From Caulobacter radicis (GTDB lineage Bacteria > Pseudomonadota > Alphaproteobacteria > Caulobacterales > Caulobacteraceae): DNA of 64,000 bases. This document shows, piece by piece, positions 32,047 through 40,771 of this stretch; the first letter of the stretch is position 1, and every line of letters begins with the position of its first letter. Made by a program: the position numbers and the translations under genes. The notes below the pieces were generated by a model. That model made no database searches, was not told the origin of the DNA, and saw only the letters and a program-made list of their open reading frames with translations. The stretch lies in contig NZ_QDKO01000009.1 in NCBI RefSeq assembly GCF_003094615.1, positions 248,001 through 312,000 of the forward strand, in the 5' to 3' direction.

Positions 32047-33186
32047 ATGGCCGCAGACCACACCCACGTCCGTCCCTGGCGCATGATCGAGCGTCGCAAG
32101 TCGCGGAAGATCCGCGTCGGCAGCGTGGAGGTCGGCGGCGACGCGCCGATCTCGGTGCAGTCGATGACCAACACCCTGACCAGCGACGCCGCCGCGACGC
32201 TGGCTCAGATCCGCCAGCTGGAAGAGGCCGGCGCCGACATCGTGCGCGTCAGCTGCCCCGACGTCGAAAGCACCGAGGCCTTCAAGATCATCGCCCGCGA
32301 GGCGAAGGTCCCGCTCGTGGCCGACATCCACTTCCACTACAAGCGCGGCATCGAGGCGGCCAAGGCCGGCGCGGCCTGCCTGCGGATCAATCCGGGCAAC
32401 ATCGGCAGCCCCGATCGCGTGCGCGACGTGGTCAACGCCGCCAAGGACCACGGCTGCTCGATCCGCATCGGCGTCAACGCCGGCTCGCTGGAGCGGGAAC
32501 TGCTGGAGCGCTACGGCGAGCCGTGCCCCGAGGCGATGGTCGAAAGCGCCCTCAACCACGCCAGGATCCTGCAGGACCACGACTTCCACGAGTTCAAGAT
32601 CTCGGTGAAGGCGTCCGATCCGTTCCTGACCGTGGCCGCCTACCAGCAGCTGGCCGAGGCTATCGACTGTCCGCTGCACCTGGGCGTCACCGAGGCCGGC
32701 GCCCTGCGCACCGGCACGGTCAAGAGCGCCATCGGCATGGGCTCGATGCTGTGGGCCGGCATCGGCGACACCATCCGCGTCAGCCTGGCCGCCGACCCGG
32801 TGGAAGAGATCAAGGTCGGCTTCGACATCCTGAAGTCGCTGGGCCTGCGCCACCGTGGCGTCAACATCATCGCCTGCCCGTCCTGCGCCCGTCAGGGCTT
32901 CAACGTCATCAAGACGGTGGAGACGCTGGAAGAGCGCCTGGCTCACATCTCCACGCCCATGTCGCTGTCGATCATCGGCTGCGTCGTCAACGGCCCGGGC
33001 GAGGCCCTGATGACCGACATCGGCTTCACCGGCGGTGGGGCCGGGGCGGGCATGGTCTACATGGCCGGCAAGCCCGACCACAAGCAGTCCAACGAGGGCA
33101 TGATCGACCACATCGTCGAGCTCGTGGAAAAGAAGGCCGCCGAACTGCAGGCCGCCAAGGATGCCAAGGCGATCGCGGCCGAGTAG
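32047..33186 (+). CDS. ispG: 4-hydroxy-3-methylbut-2-enyl diphosphate synthase
   Basis: A 379-residue iron-sulfur enzyme of the MEP isoprenoid pathway. The TIM-barrel part includes [20 protein letters not shown] and [17 protein letters not shown]. The [4Fe-4S] ligands are the Cys pair in [12 protein letters not shown] and the third in [14 protein letters not shown], whose Glu completes the site. Length and motifs fit the bacterial one-domain form. It reduces MEcPP to HMBPP using flavodoxin or ferredoxin electrons. A TTAGATT element ends 6 nt before the ATG with TTGGGTT 15 nt further upstream, suggesting a leaderless transcript. Confidence 0.96.
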   Translation: MAADHTHVRPWRMIERRKSRKIRVGSVEVGGDAPISVQSMTNTLTSDAAATLAQIRQLEEAGADIVRVSCPDVESTEAFKIIAREAKVPLVADIHFHYKRGIEAAKAGAACLRINPGNIGSPDRVRDVVNAAKDHGCSIRIGVNAGSLERELLERYGEPCPEAMVESALNHARILQDHDFHEFKISVKASDPFLTVAAYQQLAEAIDCPLHLGVTEAGALRTGTVKSAIGMGSMLWAGIGDTIRVSLAADPVEEIKVGFDILKSLGLRHRGVNIIACPSCARQGFNVIKTVETLEERLAHISTPMSLSIIGCVVNGPGEALMTDIGFTGGGAGAGMVYMAGKPDHKQSNEGMIDHIVELVEKKAAELQAAKDAKAIAAE

Positions 33187-33264
33187 AGTTCTCAGTCGAT
33201 ATTGACTTAAGGATGTATTTTCCCGACGCTCTCGTGACGCCTGCATCTTGCCGGGCGTCTGGGG

Positions 33265-33849
33265 GTGTCCGCCTTGAGATCGATCCTGATCGTCGCGCTG
33301 GCCGCGATGCTTTCGGCCTGCGCCTTGACCGAGGACGTCGTGCCGATCGTCTATGCGCCCGCCGCGGCGGGACCGGTTCCCGGCGCGGAAGGGATCCTCG
33401 TCACCGTCACGGCCATCGACGCCCGGGCCAAGGACCGCGATCGGATCTCCACCAAGATCAACGGCTACGGCATGGAGATGGCCGCGATCCGCTCCGAGCG
33501 CGAAGTCGCCGACGTCGTGCGTGAGGCGCTGTCGGCCGAACTGCGCCAGCGCGGCTATGGCCTGGGCGAGGGCGGGCCGCGGGTCGAGGTCAGGGTTGTG
33601 GTCTTCCACGCCCGGTTCAGCAACGGCTTCCTGGCCGGCAAGGCCGAGGCCGATGTCGACCTGGCGGTGTCGGTGATCTCGCCGGAGGGGCGGGCGATCT
33701 ACAGCCATGACCTGAAGGCGCGGGCCAAGCGGCCGATCCAGGTGGCCAGCGGCAAGAACGCGGCGGCGACCCTGAGCGACGCCCTGGCCGACGACTTCAA
33801 GGCGCTGTTCGCCGATGAGGCTTTCGGGCGGGCGCTGGCGGTCCGCTAG
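33265..33849 (+). CDS. YajG-like lipoprotein
   Basis: A 194-residue protein starting at GTG. The signal LRSILIVALAAMLSACAL has lipobox LSAC. The mature domain (GAEGILVTVTAIDARAKD; then KINGYGMEMAAIRSE; VADVVREALSAELRQRGYGL) has the alpha/beta pattern of YajG-type lipoproteins, in which a helix with AL..EL..RGY follows two strands. In E. coli yajG sits beside ampG and the protein is of unknown function. It stands between ispG and a convergent regulator. The family call is from pattern and is moderate. Confidence 0.7.
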   Translation: MSALRSILIVALAAMLSACALTEDVVPIVYAPAAAGPVPGAEGILVTVTAIDARAKDRDRISTKINGYGMEMAAIRSEREVADVVREALSAELRQRGYGLGEGGPRVEVRVVVFHARFSNGFLAGKAEADVDLAVSVISPEGRAIYSHDLKARAKRPIQVASGKNAAATLSDALADDFKALFADEAFGRALAVR

Positions 33850-33857
33850 TCCGCGAC

Positions 33858-35240
33858 TCAGATCACCGGTCGCGAGCGCTCGTCGACATCGGCCAGGGCG
33901 GCGGCGACGATGCGCAGGCCGGTTTCCAGCTCCACCCGGTCGGCGGCCGCGCCGAGCGCCAGCCGCACGCCGGTGACGAGGCCGGGCGAGACGATCGGGG
34001 CGGCCGGCGGGGTCACTTCCGCGCCGCCGCGCAGGGCTCGGCCGGCCAGGCGCTCGGCGTCCAACTCGCTCATCGGCAGCCACAGGTGCGGAACGGTGGG
34101 CGAGGCGGGGCTGGCCAGGGCGTTCCCCAGCACTGAGCGCGCCAGGGCGACGCGGGCGGCGGTCTCCTCGCGGATCTCGGCCAGGATGGCGTCGGCGCTA
34201 CCGTCCTCGATCCACTGGCCGGCGATAAGCATGCCGAAACCCGGCGGGGCGTAGGCGATGGCGCGCATCGTATCGAGGATCCGCTCCAGGGCCGCGTCGC
34301 CTGGGGCGATCACGAAGCCGGCCCGCAGGCCCGGGGCCAGGGTCTTGGACACGCCCGAGACGTGGAAGGTCCGCTCGGGCGCCAGCATGGCCAGGGGCGG
34401 CGGGGCGCCCGGCGCATAGGCGCCGTAGATGTCGTCCTCGATCAGGGTCAGGTCCAGCCGCCGGGCGATCGCGACGATCGCCTCGCGCCGGGCCAGCGAC
34501 ATGATCCGGCCGGTGGGGTTCTGCAGGGTCGGCAGCAGGGCCACGACCCGGGCGCCGGTGCGCTTGGCGGCCTCTTCCAGGGCCTCGGGGATCGCGCCCT
34601 CGTCATCCATGGCCACGCCTTGCAGGCGATAGCCGGCGTGGGTCGCCAGGGCCTTGACCCCATGGAAGGTCGAGGCCTCGCACAGCACGACGTCGCCGGG
34701 GCGCACGGCCGCGCCGAAGGCCAGGGCCAGGCCCTGCTGGGCGCCGGCGCAGCAGACCAGGCGCGTCCAGTCGGCGGTCTCGAAGCCGGCGCTGCGGGCC
34801 AGCCAGGCGGCGGCCGCGCGGCGGTGGCGTTCCAGCCCGGCGGCGGGGGCGTAGTCCAGGTGGTCGGCCAGGTCGGGGCGCCGGCGCAGGCGCTGCATCG
34901 TCTCGCCGATCACCCGCGCCGCCGGCCAGTTCAGGGCGACGTTCTGGGCCAGGTTGATCGGCCCCTCGCGGCGGCGCGGACTAGCGATCGCGCCCGGCGC
35001 GTTGACGAAGCTGCCGCGGCCCACATGGGCGCTGACCAGCCCCGCCTTCTCGGCCTCGACATAGGCGCGGGTGACCGTGCCCAGGCCCAGTCCCAGCCGG
35101 TGGGCCAGGTCGCGCTGCGGTGGCAGGCGTGTTCCCGCCGGCAGGGCGCCGGACTCGACGTCGGCGCGCAAAGCCTCGACCAGCCGCTCGTAGATCGGGG
35201 CGTCGTCGTCGGGCAGGACGGGGGTCCAGGGAGCGGTCAT
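33858..35240 (-). CDS. MocR-type regulator (GntR helix-turn-helix fused to aminotransferase domain)
   Basis: A 460-residue fusion. Residues 10-85 form a GntR winged helix (YERLVEALRADVESGALPAG; LGTVTRAYVEAEKAGLVSA; HVGRGSFV). Residues about 110-450 are a fold-type I aminotransferase domain with ALLPTLQNPTGRIMS and the PLP lysine in VSGVSKTLAPGLRAGFV. MocR proteins use PLP or a PLP adduct as effector and usually regulate a neighbouring divergent gene, here the LysE-type exporter. The shared 96-bp intergenic region contains a tandem ATCAAT repeat that could be the operator. Confidence 0.92.
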   Translation of the reverse strand: MTAPWTPVLPDDDAPIYERLVEALRADVESGALPAGTRLPPQRDLAHRLGLGLGTVTRAYVEAEKAGLVSAHVGRGSFVNAPGAIASPRRREGPINLAQNVALNWPAARVIGETMQRLRRRPDLADHLDYAPAAGLERHRRAAAAWLARSAGFETADWTRLVCCAGAQQGLALAFGAAVRPGDVVLCEASTFHGVKALATHAGYRLQGVAMDDEGAIPEALEEAAKRTGARVVALLPTLQNPTGRIMSLARREAIVAIARRLDLTLIEDDIYGAYAPGAPPPLAMLAPERTFHVSGVSKTLAPGLRAGFVIAPGDAALERILDTMRAIAYAPPGFGMLIAGQWIEDGSADAILAEIREETAARVALARSVLGNALASPASPTVPHLWLPMSELDAERLAGRALRGGAEVTPPAAPIVSPGLVTGVRLALGAAADRVELETGLRIVAAALADVDERSRPVI

Positions 35241-35268
35241 GGGCGCGGTCCGTCTAGATTGTCACTGT

Positions 35269-35298
35269 ATCAATATAAGTTTTGACTCATGGATCAAT
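35269..35298. promoter_or_regulatory. Tandem ATCAAT repeat, possible MocR operator
   Basis: ATCAAT occurs at 35269 and 35293, 24 nt apart, in an AT-rich stretch between the divergent MocR and LysE genes. MocR regulators often bind direct repeats. A -35-like TTGTCA lies at 35259. Confidence 0.35.
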
Positions 35299-35336
35299 CG
35301 AAATCATCACCGTGACATTCCGCCAGGGAGGTCCCG

Positions 35337-36005
35337 ATGACGCCGCAACTGATCCTCGCCTTCGTGCTGTTCGCCTTCGCCACGGCGGGCACGCCGGGCC
35401 CGAACAACATGATGCTGCTGGCCTCGGGCGCGAACTTCGGCTTCCGCCGCACGATCCTGCACATCCTGGGGATCAGCCTGGGTCTCGGCGTCATGGTGCT
35501 GGCCATGGGTTTCGGCCTCGGCGGCGTGTTCAAGGCCTGGCCGGTGCTGCACGAGATCCTGCGCTGGGCGGGCGCGGTCTACATGCTGTGGCTGGCCTGG
35601 AAGATCGGCACGGCCAAGGGCGTGTCCGAGCGCGACGCGGGCAGCCGGCCGATGGGCTTCTGGGCGGCGGCCGCCTTCCAGTGGGTGAACCCCAAGGCCT
35701 GGGCCATGGCGCTGGGCGCGGTGACGACCTATGCGCCGGAGGGCGGCGGGGTCATGGTCGTGCCGCTGCTGGCGGGCCTGTTCATGCTGGTCGGCGCGCC
35801 GTGCAGCGCCGCCTGGGCCGGGTTCGGCATGGCCCTGCGCCGTTTCCTCGACCGGCCGGCGATCCTGCGGACCTTCAACGTGACCATGGCCGTGCTGCTG
35901 GTGGCGTCGCTGTATCCGACCCTGTTCCGGGATCATGCGTCCAAGGCGGCCCCGCGCGACCTGGCCTTCGCGGCCAAGCCCTTGGTGTTCGGCTGGCGTG
36001 GTTGA
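35337..36005 (+). CDS. LysE/RhtB-family amino acid exporter
   Basis: A 222-residue membrane protein with about six spans. AFATAGTPGPNNMMLLASGA is the LysE/RhtB signature (GPNN), and FQWVNPKAWAMALGAVTTY contains the conserved NPKAW. The ATG follows GGGAGG at 6 nt. Members export lysine, threonine, homoserine lactones or similar compounds. Divergent pairing with a MocR regulator is common for this family and suggests induction by an amino acid or amine derivative; the substrate is not determined. Confidence 0.9.
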   Translation: MTPQLILAFVLFAFATAGTPGPNNMMLLASGANFGFRRTILHILGISLGLGVMVLAMGFGLGGVFKAWPVLHEILRWAGAVYMLWLAWKIGTAKGVSERDAGSRPMGFWAAAAFQWVNPKAWAMALGAVTTYAPEGGGVMVVPLLAGLFMLVGAPCSAAWAGFGMALRRFLDRPAILRTFNVTMAVLLVASLYPTLFRDHASKAAPRDLAFAAKPLVFGWRG

Positions 36006-36064
36006 GGCTTGCGCCGATCGGGGCAGGCGCGTCACATCGCGCGATCCTTCCGGAGCCTCCTTCC

Positions 36065-36541
36065 ATGCGCCTCGCCGCCGTTCTCGTCGCAACCGTCCTG
36101 GCGCTGGCCCCCACGGCCTTCGCCCAGGACCTCAAGGTCGTCGTCCAGGGGCGTGACAGCATCGTGCTGACGCCCGCCGATCTGGCCGCCCTGCCGCGCG
36201 GCAAGGCGACCATGGTCGAGGGCGGCAAGAGCGCGGTCTACGAAGGCGCTCTGCTGAACGCGGCCCTGGTGCAGGCCGGGGTGGTGCATGGCGACCGGCT
36301 GATGGGCCGCTACCTGAACCAGGTGGTGCTGGTGAAGGCCGCCGACGGCTATGTCTCGATCCTCTCGCTGGCCGAGACCGATCCGTTCTACCGGACCAAT
36401 CCCGTCGTCATCGCCGACCGCAAGGACGGAGCGCCGCTGGACGCCCGCGAGGGTCCGTACCGCGTCGTGGTGGACGGCGACCTCAAGCCGTCGCGCTCGG
36501 CGAGGCAGGTGACGACGATCGAGGTCAAACCGGCCTTCTGA
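36065..36541 (+). CDS. Secreted molybdopterin-oxidoreductase-like domain protein, cysteine-free
   Basis: A 158-residue protein with signal peptide (LAAVLVATVLALAPTAFAQ). The mature part has the short-domain pattern of the sulfite-oxidase/YedY molybdopterin-binding fold: LTPADLAALPRGKATMV, YEGALLNAALVQAGV and ADGYVSILSLAETDPFY. There is no cysteine anywhere, so the molybdenum-ligating Cys is missing; the protein probably does not bind Moco as an enzyme does. Similar cysteine-free domains are seen as small periplasmic proteins of unknown role. GGAGCC lies upstream of the ATG. Confidence 0.7.
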   Translation: MRLAAVLVATVLALAPTAFAQDLKVVVQGRDSIVLTPADLAALPRGKATMVEGGKSAVYEGALLNAALVQAGVVHGDRLMGRYLNQVVLVKAADGYVSILSLAETDPFYRTNPVVIADRKDGAPLDAREGPYRVVVDGDLKPSRSARQVTTIEVKPAF

Positions 36542-36600
36542 GCCTGGACAATCGAGGCGAACCGCAGAAGCCTGCGCGCCAAACGATAGTGGGGCTTTTC

Positions 36601-37443
36601 GTGACCAAGCTTATCCTGAACCGCCGCGGCCTGCTGGCCGCGACCCTGGCCTTCGCCGCGACGCCTGCCCTGGCGCTCGCCGCGACGGCCATCTCGACCA
36701 CCACCCTCAAGGTCGGCGACCGCGACGTCGAACTGACCATCCTGCGTCCCGACGCGCCCAAGGGGATCATCATCTTCTCGCACGGGGCGGGCGGCTGGCC
36801 GGCGCCGTACAAGGCGCTGCTGGACCTGTGGACGGGGGCCGGCTTCATGATCGTCGCGCCGCTGCACGTCGATTCCCAGAAGCACCCCAAGCGCGCCGAC
36901 TACGACCTGCGCGCGGCCTTCTCGCTGCGCCTGGCCGACCTGGCGGCCGCCACCGACTACGCCGAGAAGGCCGCGCCGGGCCTGCCGATGGCCTCGGCCG
37001 GCCACTCCTACGGCTCGCTGATGTCGCTGATCCGCGCGGGAGCGCTGGAGGGCATGATCCCGGCCCAGGACCCCCGGACCAAGGCCGCCCTGTGCTTCTC
37101 GAGTCCCGGCGTCATCAAGGGCCTGATCGGGCCGACCTCGTACGCCAGTGTCAAGAAGCCCGTGCTGATGGTCACCGGCGACCAGGACGTGCTGCCTGGC
37201 ATGATCGCCGACTGGCATGAGCACCTCTATCCGTTCGAGACCAGCGCGCCGGGCGAGAAGTACCTGTGGGTCGGCAAGGGGATCGGCCATGGCCTGGCCT
37301 ATCACCCCGAGGCGCCGGGCTTCGCCGAGTCCTCGGCGCTCAGCGTGGCCTTCCTGAAGGCCAAGGTGCTGGGCGACAAGGCCGCCGAGGCGGTGCTGGC
37401 CGCGCAGGGCTCGACGCCACTGGCGGACTGGAAGACGCGCTAG
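36601..37443 (+). CDS. Secreted alpha/beta hydrolase
   Basis: A 280-residue alpha/beta hydrolase starting at GTG with GGGG 6 nt upstream (another GTG lies 12 nt earlier). The N-terminus [19 protein letters not shown] looks like an export signal, possibly twin-arginine-like. The nucleophile is Ser136 in [10 protein letters not shown], the oxyanion region is [18 protein letters not shown], the acid is probably in [10 protein letters not shown] and the base in [10 protein letters not shown]. The overall pattern resembles dienelactone hydrolase/acetylesterase-like proteins of uncertain substrate. It precedes prfA by about 100 nt. Confidence 0.82.
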   Translation: MTKLILNRRGLLAATLAFAATPALALAATAISTTTLKVGDRDVELTILRPDAPKGIIIFSHGAGGWPAPYKALLDLWTGAGFMIVAPLHVDSQKHPKRADYDLRAAFSLRLADLAAATDYAEKAAPGLPMASAGHSYGSLMSLIRAGALEGMIPAQDPRTKAALCFSSPGVIKGLIGPTSYASVKKPVLMVTGDQDVLPGMIADWHEHLYPFETSAPGEKYLWVGKGIGHGLAYHPEAPGFAESSALSVAFLKAKVLGDKAAEAVLAAQGSTPLADWKTR

Positions 37444-37540
37444 GCGTCGAAGCCGGGCGCCGTCCTCGCAGCGGGGCGGCGTCCGGCTCCATTCCATTCC
37501 CCACCGAAAAGGCCTAGAGAGACCGACCCATCCTTCAGCC

Positions 37541-38617
37541 GTGCGATCTCTTCCCTTGCGACTGCCCCAGGCCCGCCTCGACCAGGTTCTCGACCGTTTC
37601 CGCGAAGTGGAGGCCCGCATGGGTGCGGCCACCGATGGCGGCGAGATCGTCAAGCTCTCCAAGGAGCACGCCGAGCTGCGTCCGGTGGCCGAGGCTGTCG
37701 AGCGCCTTGCCAAGCTGAGCGCCGAGCGCGCCGAGCTGGACGAGATGGCCGCCGATCCGGAGATGGCCGCCATGGTCCGCGACGAGATCGTCGCCCTGGA
37801 CGAGAAGCTGCCGGTCATGGAGCGCGAGCTGGCCCTGATGCTGGCCCCTAAGGACAAGGACGAGAACGCTTCCGCCATCCTGGAAGTCCGCGCCGGCACC
37901 GGCGGCGACGAGGCGGCCCTGTTCGCCGGCGACCTCTTCCGCATGTACCAGCGCTACGCCCAGAACCAGGGCTGGCGCGTCGAGGTCGACAGCATCTCCG
38001 AGGGCGAGATGGGCGGCTTCAAGGAAGTCATCGCCTCGATCACCGGCGACGGCGTGTTCGGCCGGCTGAAGTTCGAGAGCGGCGTGCACCGCGTGCAGCG
38101 CGTGCCGGAAACCGAAGCGCAAGGGCGCATCCACACCTCGGCCGCCACGGTGGCCGTGCTGCCCGAGGCCGAGGACGTCGAGATCGAGATCAAGGAAAGC
38201 GATCTGCGGATCGACACCTACCGCTCGTCCGGCGCCGGCGGCCAGCACGTCAACAAGACCGACTCGGCCGTGCGCATCACCCACTTGCCCACGGGCGTGG
38301 TGGTGACCTCGTCGGAGAAGTCGCAGCACCAGAACCGCGCCCGGGCGATGAAGAACCTGAAGGCCCGGCTCTACGACATGCAGCGCGAGGCCCTGGACAC
38401 CGCCCGCTCCGACGCCCGCAAGAGCCAGGTCGGCAGCGGCGACCGTTCCGAGCGCATCCGCACCTACAACTTCCCGCAGGGCCGGGTCACCGACCACCGG
38501 ATCAACCTGACCCTCTACAACCTGACCAAGGTGATCGAGGGCGAGGCCCTGGACGACGTCATCAACCCGCTGATCGCCGAGGACCAGGCCGCGCGGCTGG
38601 CCAGCCTGGAAGATTGA
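37541..38617 (+). CDS. prfA: Peptide chain release factor 1
   Basis: A 358-residue class I release factor. GGQ (233-235) lies in [16 protein letters not shown]. The codon-recognition region before it follows the RF1 pattern ([19 protein letters not shown]), with the acidic N-terminal domain and [12 protein letters not shown]. It reads UAA and UAG; the GGQ glutamine is the target of PrmC methylation. The start is GTG. In most bacteria prmC follows immediately, but here about 4.1 kb of other genes separates them, although both are on the same strand. Confidence 0.96.
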   Translation: MRSLPLRLPQARLDQVLDRFREVEARMGAATDGGEIVKLSKEHAELRPVAEAVERLAKLSAERAELDEMAADPEMAAMVRDEIVALDEKLPVMERELALMLAPKDKDENASAILEVRAGTGGDEAALFAGDLFRMYQRYAQNQGWRVEVDSISEGEMGGFKEVIASITGDGVFGRLKFESGVHRVQRVPETEAQGRIHTSAATVAVLPEAEDVEIEIKESDLRIDTYRSSGAGGQHVNKTDSAVRITHLPTGVVVTSSEKSQHQNRARAMKNLKARLYDMQREALDTARSDARKSQVGSGDRSERIRTYNFPQGRVTDHRINLTLYNLTKVIEGEALDDVINPLIAEDQAARLASLED

Positions 38618-38625
38618 GGTCTGAA

Positions 38626-38758
38626 GATCCTCCCCCTCTGGGGGAGGTGGCCCGGAGGGCCGGAGGGGGGCGTTCTCAGCTTCCGCTTGTACGGCCCCGA
38701 TCTTAGTAACTCCCCTCTCCGTCGGCTTCGCCGACACCTCTCCCACAGGGAGAGGATC
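38626..38758. repeat. GC-rich palindromic intergenic repeat, copy 4
   Basis: Outer arms GATCCTCCCCCTCTGGG and CCCACAGGGAGAGGATC, with spacer word GTTCTCAGCTTCC. It fills the gap between convergent prfA and the GNAT gene and reaches the GNAT stop codon. Confidence 0.88.
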
Positions 38759-39282
38759 TAAAGCGCCTTCTCCATCACCACGAAGCTCAGATCCTCCCGC
38801 AGCGGCTTGCCGAAGCGGTCGTCGCCGTGGGGGAAGGGGCGGGTCTCGCCGGTGAGGGCGTAGCCGCGGCGTTCGTACCAGGCGATCAGGGTGTCGCGGA
38901 TGTGGACCACGGTCATCTGCATCCGGGCCGCGCCGCGTTCCTTGGCGTAGGCCTCGCCGGCCGCCAGCAGGGTGCGGCCCATCTGCCGGTCCTGCAGGTC
39001 GGGGCGGATGGTCAGCATGCCCAGGTACCAGACCCCGGCCTTCGCCGGCTCCAGCCAGACGCAGCCGAGAATGGGTCCGTCCGCTTCGTCGCGGGCGGTC
39101 AGGATCAGCGCCTGGGGCGCTGCGGCCAGGTCGGCTCGCAGGCTTTCGAGGTCGATGCGCTGGCCGTCGATATAGCCGGCCTCGGTGGTCCAGCCGGCCT
39201 GGGCCCCCTGGCCGCGATAGGCTGAATTGACCAGGGCGACGAGGGCGTCGTGTTCGGACGGGGCGGCGGGGGCGAAGATCAT
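38758..39282 (-). CDS. GNAT-family N-acetyltransferase
   Basis: A 174-residue acetyltransferase. MIFAPAAPSEHDALVALVNS is the usual first beta-alpha unit. GVWYLGMLTIRPDLQDRQMG, then RTLLAAGEAYAKERGAARMQ, gives the acetyl-CoA loop (DLQDRQMGRTLL, matching Q/RxxGxG/A) and helix, and TLIAWYERRGYALTGETRPF is the conserved C-terminal strand. The substrate is unknown. Its 3' end meets repeat copy 4. Confidence 0.88.
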   Translation of the reverse strand: MIFAPAAPSEHDALVALVNSAYRGQGAQAGWTTEAGYIDGQRIDLESLRADLAAAPQALILTARDEADGPILGCVWLEPAKAGVWYLGMLTIRPDLQDRQMGRTLLAAGEAYAKERGAARMQMTVVHIRDTLIAWYERRGYALTGETRPFPHGDDRFGKPLREDLSFVVMEKAL

Positions 39283-39340
39283 GGCGGCGAGCTAAGCCAT
39301 GCGTCGGCGAGCTTGCCAAGCGGTCGTCGTCCTGCGTGAA

Positions 39341-39430
39341 CCTCGCCCTTCGACGGGCTCAGGGTGAGGTTCAATTTCGGCGTGGCGGTCCATTCGAAAT
39401 CCTCATCCTGAGCTTGTCGAAGGACGAGGA
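39341..39430. repeat. Inverted repeat CCTTCGACGGGCTCAGG / CCTGAGCTTGTCGAAGG
   Basis: Two arms of about 22 nt around a 30-nt spacer, related in sequence to the element after lysC (CCTCATCCTGAG core). It lies between the 3' end of the YihY gene and the GNAT start. Confidence 0.8.
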
Positions 39431-39437
39431 TTTCGCA

Positions 39438-40685
39438 TCACTGTTCCGGCGGCGGCGCCCTCTTGCCCATCCGCGTCGCATGCCCCCAATAGCGGCCGCC
39501 GATCCGCTTCACCGTGCCGGCTTCGCGCTTGATCATCTCCCAGGGATGGAAGGCCAGGCCGACGGTGTCGGCCATGGCCGCGCCGCGCGCGCCCATCGGC
39601 TTTTCGGGGCCGGTGGTGGAGTCGTGGGCGGTCTGGTGCTCGATCTCGGCGTTGAGCTCGGCGCCGACCAGCACGGTCATGATCGAGAACCACACCCAGA
39701 CCATGAAGGCGATCACCGCCCCCAGCGGCCCGTAGGTGGCGTCGTAGTGGGCGATGCGGTTGACGTAGATCGAAAAGCCCAGCGAGCCTACCAGCCAGGC
39801 CGCCGCGCCGAACAGCGCCCCCAGCACCACCCAGCGCCAGCGCGGCCGGGCCCGGCAGGGGGCGAACCGGTAGAGCATGGCGAAGGCCAGGGCCGTCACC
39901 AGCCACACCGCCAGCCAGCGCAGCGGGATCCAGAAGGCCGAGATCGCGCCCAGGCCCACCCGCTCCAGCACGATCGGCATGGCGATCAGCACCGCGGCGA
40001 TGAACACCGCATAGAGCAGGGCGCACAGGGTGAAGCCGTAGGTCAGCAGGGTCTTGCCCACGAAGTTGCGCTTCTCGTCCTCGTCGTAGGCGACGTTCAG
40101 CCCGTCGAAGAGCGCCTTCATGCTGGCGTTGGCGCTCCAGATCGACAGCAGCAGGCTGACCACGAAGGCCACGCCCAGCTTGCCGCCCTCCTGGCTGGCC
40201 AGGCGCAGCATCTGCTCGCCGACGATCTGGACGACGCTGGCCGGAAAGACCGTGGCCATCTCCTGCAGCTGCTTCTCCACCGCCGCCACGTCGGCGAACA
40301 GGCCGTACAGCGACACGAAGGCGCCGATGGCGGGGAACAGGGCCAGCAGGGTGTAGAAGGTCACGCCCCCGGCCACCGACGGCAGCTTGTCGACGCTGAT
40401 CTCGCGCGCCGTGCGCCACAGGATGTCGCGCCAGCCCAGCAGTGGGATGCCGTGCGGATGGCGAGCGGCGCGGCCGCGCCGGGGCTCGGCCTGGTCGAAT
40501 TCGTGCGGCGGCAGCACACGGTCTTCCGACAGGCCCGGCGGCGGGGCGTGCGGCTCGACCTCAGGCTCCAGGCGCTTGGGAAAGGCGAAGGGCGCGACCG
40601 CCAGCAGCAGGATCCAGGGCGCCAGGTGATAGGGCCGCGAGGCCAGCCACGACCTTACGGGGCGTCGCGGCGTGGTGTCGGTCAT
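39438..40685 (-). CDS. YihY/BrkB-family inner membrane protein
   Basis: A 415-residue protein with about six spans in the central part after a cytoplasmic N-terminus. DKLPSVAGGVTFYTLLALFP is the opening signature of YihY/virulence factor BrkB proteins, and YVNRIAHYDATYGPLGAVIA with FMVWVWFSIMTVLVGAELNA is the second, ending in the family motif GAELNAE. The start MTDTTPRR has GGAGG 8 nt upstream. The family was once labelled RNase BN by error; its role is unclear. It is divergent from the MOSC gene. Confidence 0.88.
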   Translation of the reverse strand: MTDTTPRRPVRSWLASRPYHLAPWILLLAVAPFAFPKRLEPEVEPHAPPPGLSEDRVLPPHEFDQAEPRRGRAARHPHGIPLLGWRDILWRTAREISVDKLPSVAGGVTFYTLLALFPAIGAFVSLYGLFADVAAVEKQLQEMATVFPASVVQIVGEQMLRLASQEGGKLGVAFVVSLLLSIWSANASMKALFDGLNVAYDEDEKRNFVGKTLLTYGFTLCALLYAVFIAAVLIAMPIVLERVGLGAISAFWIPLRWLAVWLVTALAFAMLYRFAPCRARPRWRWVVLGALFGAAAWLVGSLGFSIYVNRIAHYDATYGPLGAVIAFMVWVWFSIMTVLVGAELNAEIEHQTAHDSTTGPEKPMGARGAAMADTVGLAFHPWEMIKREAGTVKRIGGRYWGHATRMGKRAPPPEQ

Positions 40686-40771
40686 GAGCAGGCCTCCCTG
40701 CAGGTCAAATCCGCCAGAGCCTGCGGCGTTCCCGCCTTGCAAAGCTCGATCGCCGCGACCACCTTGCCGCC

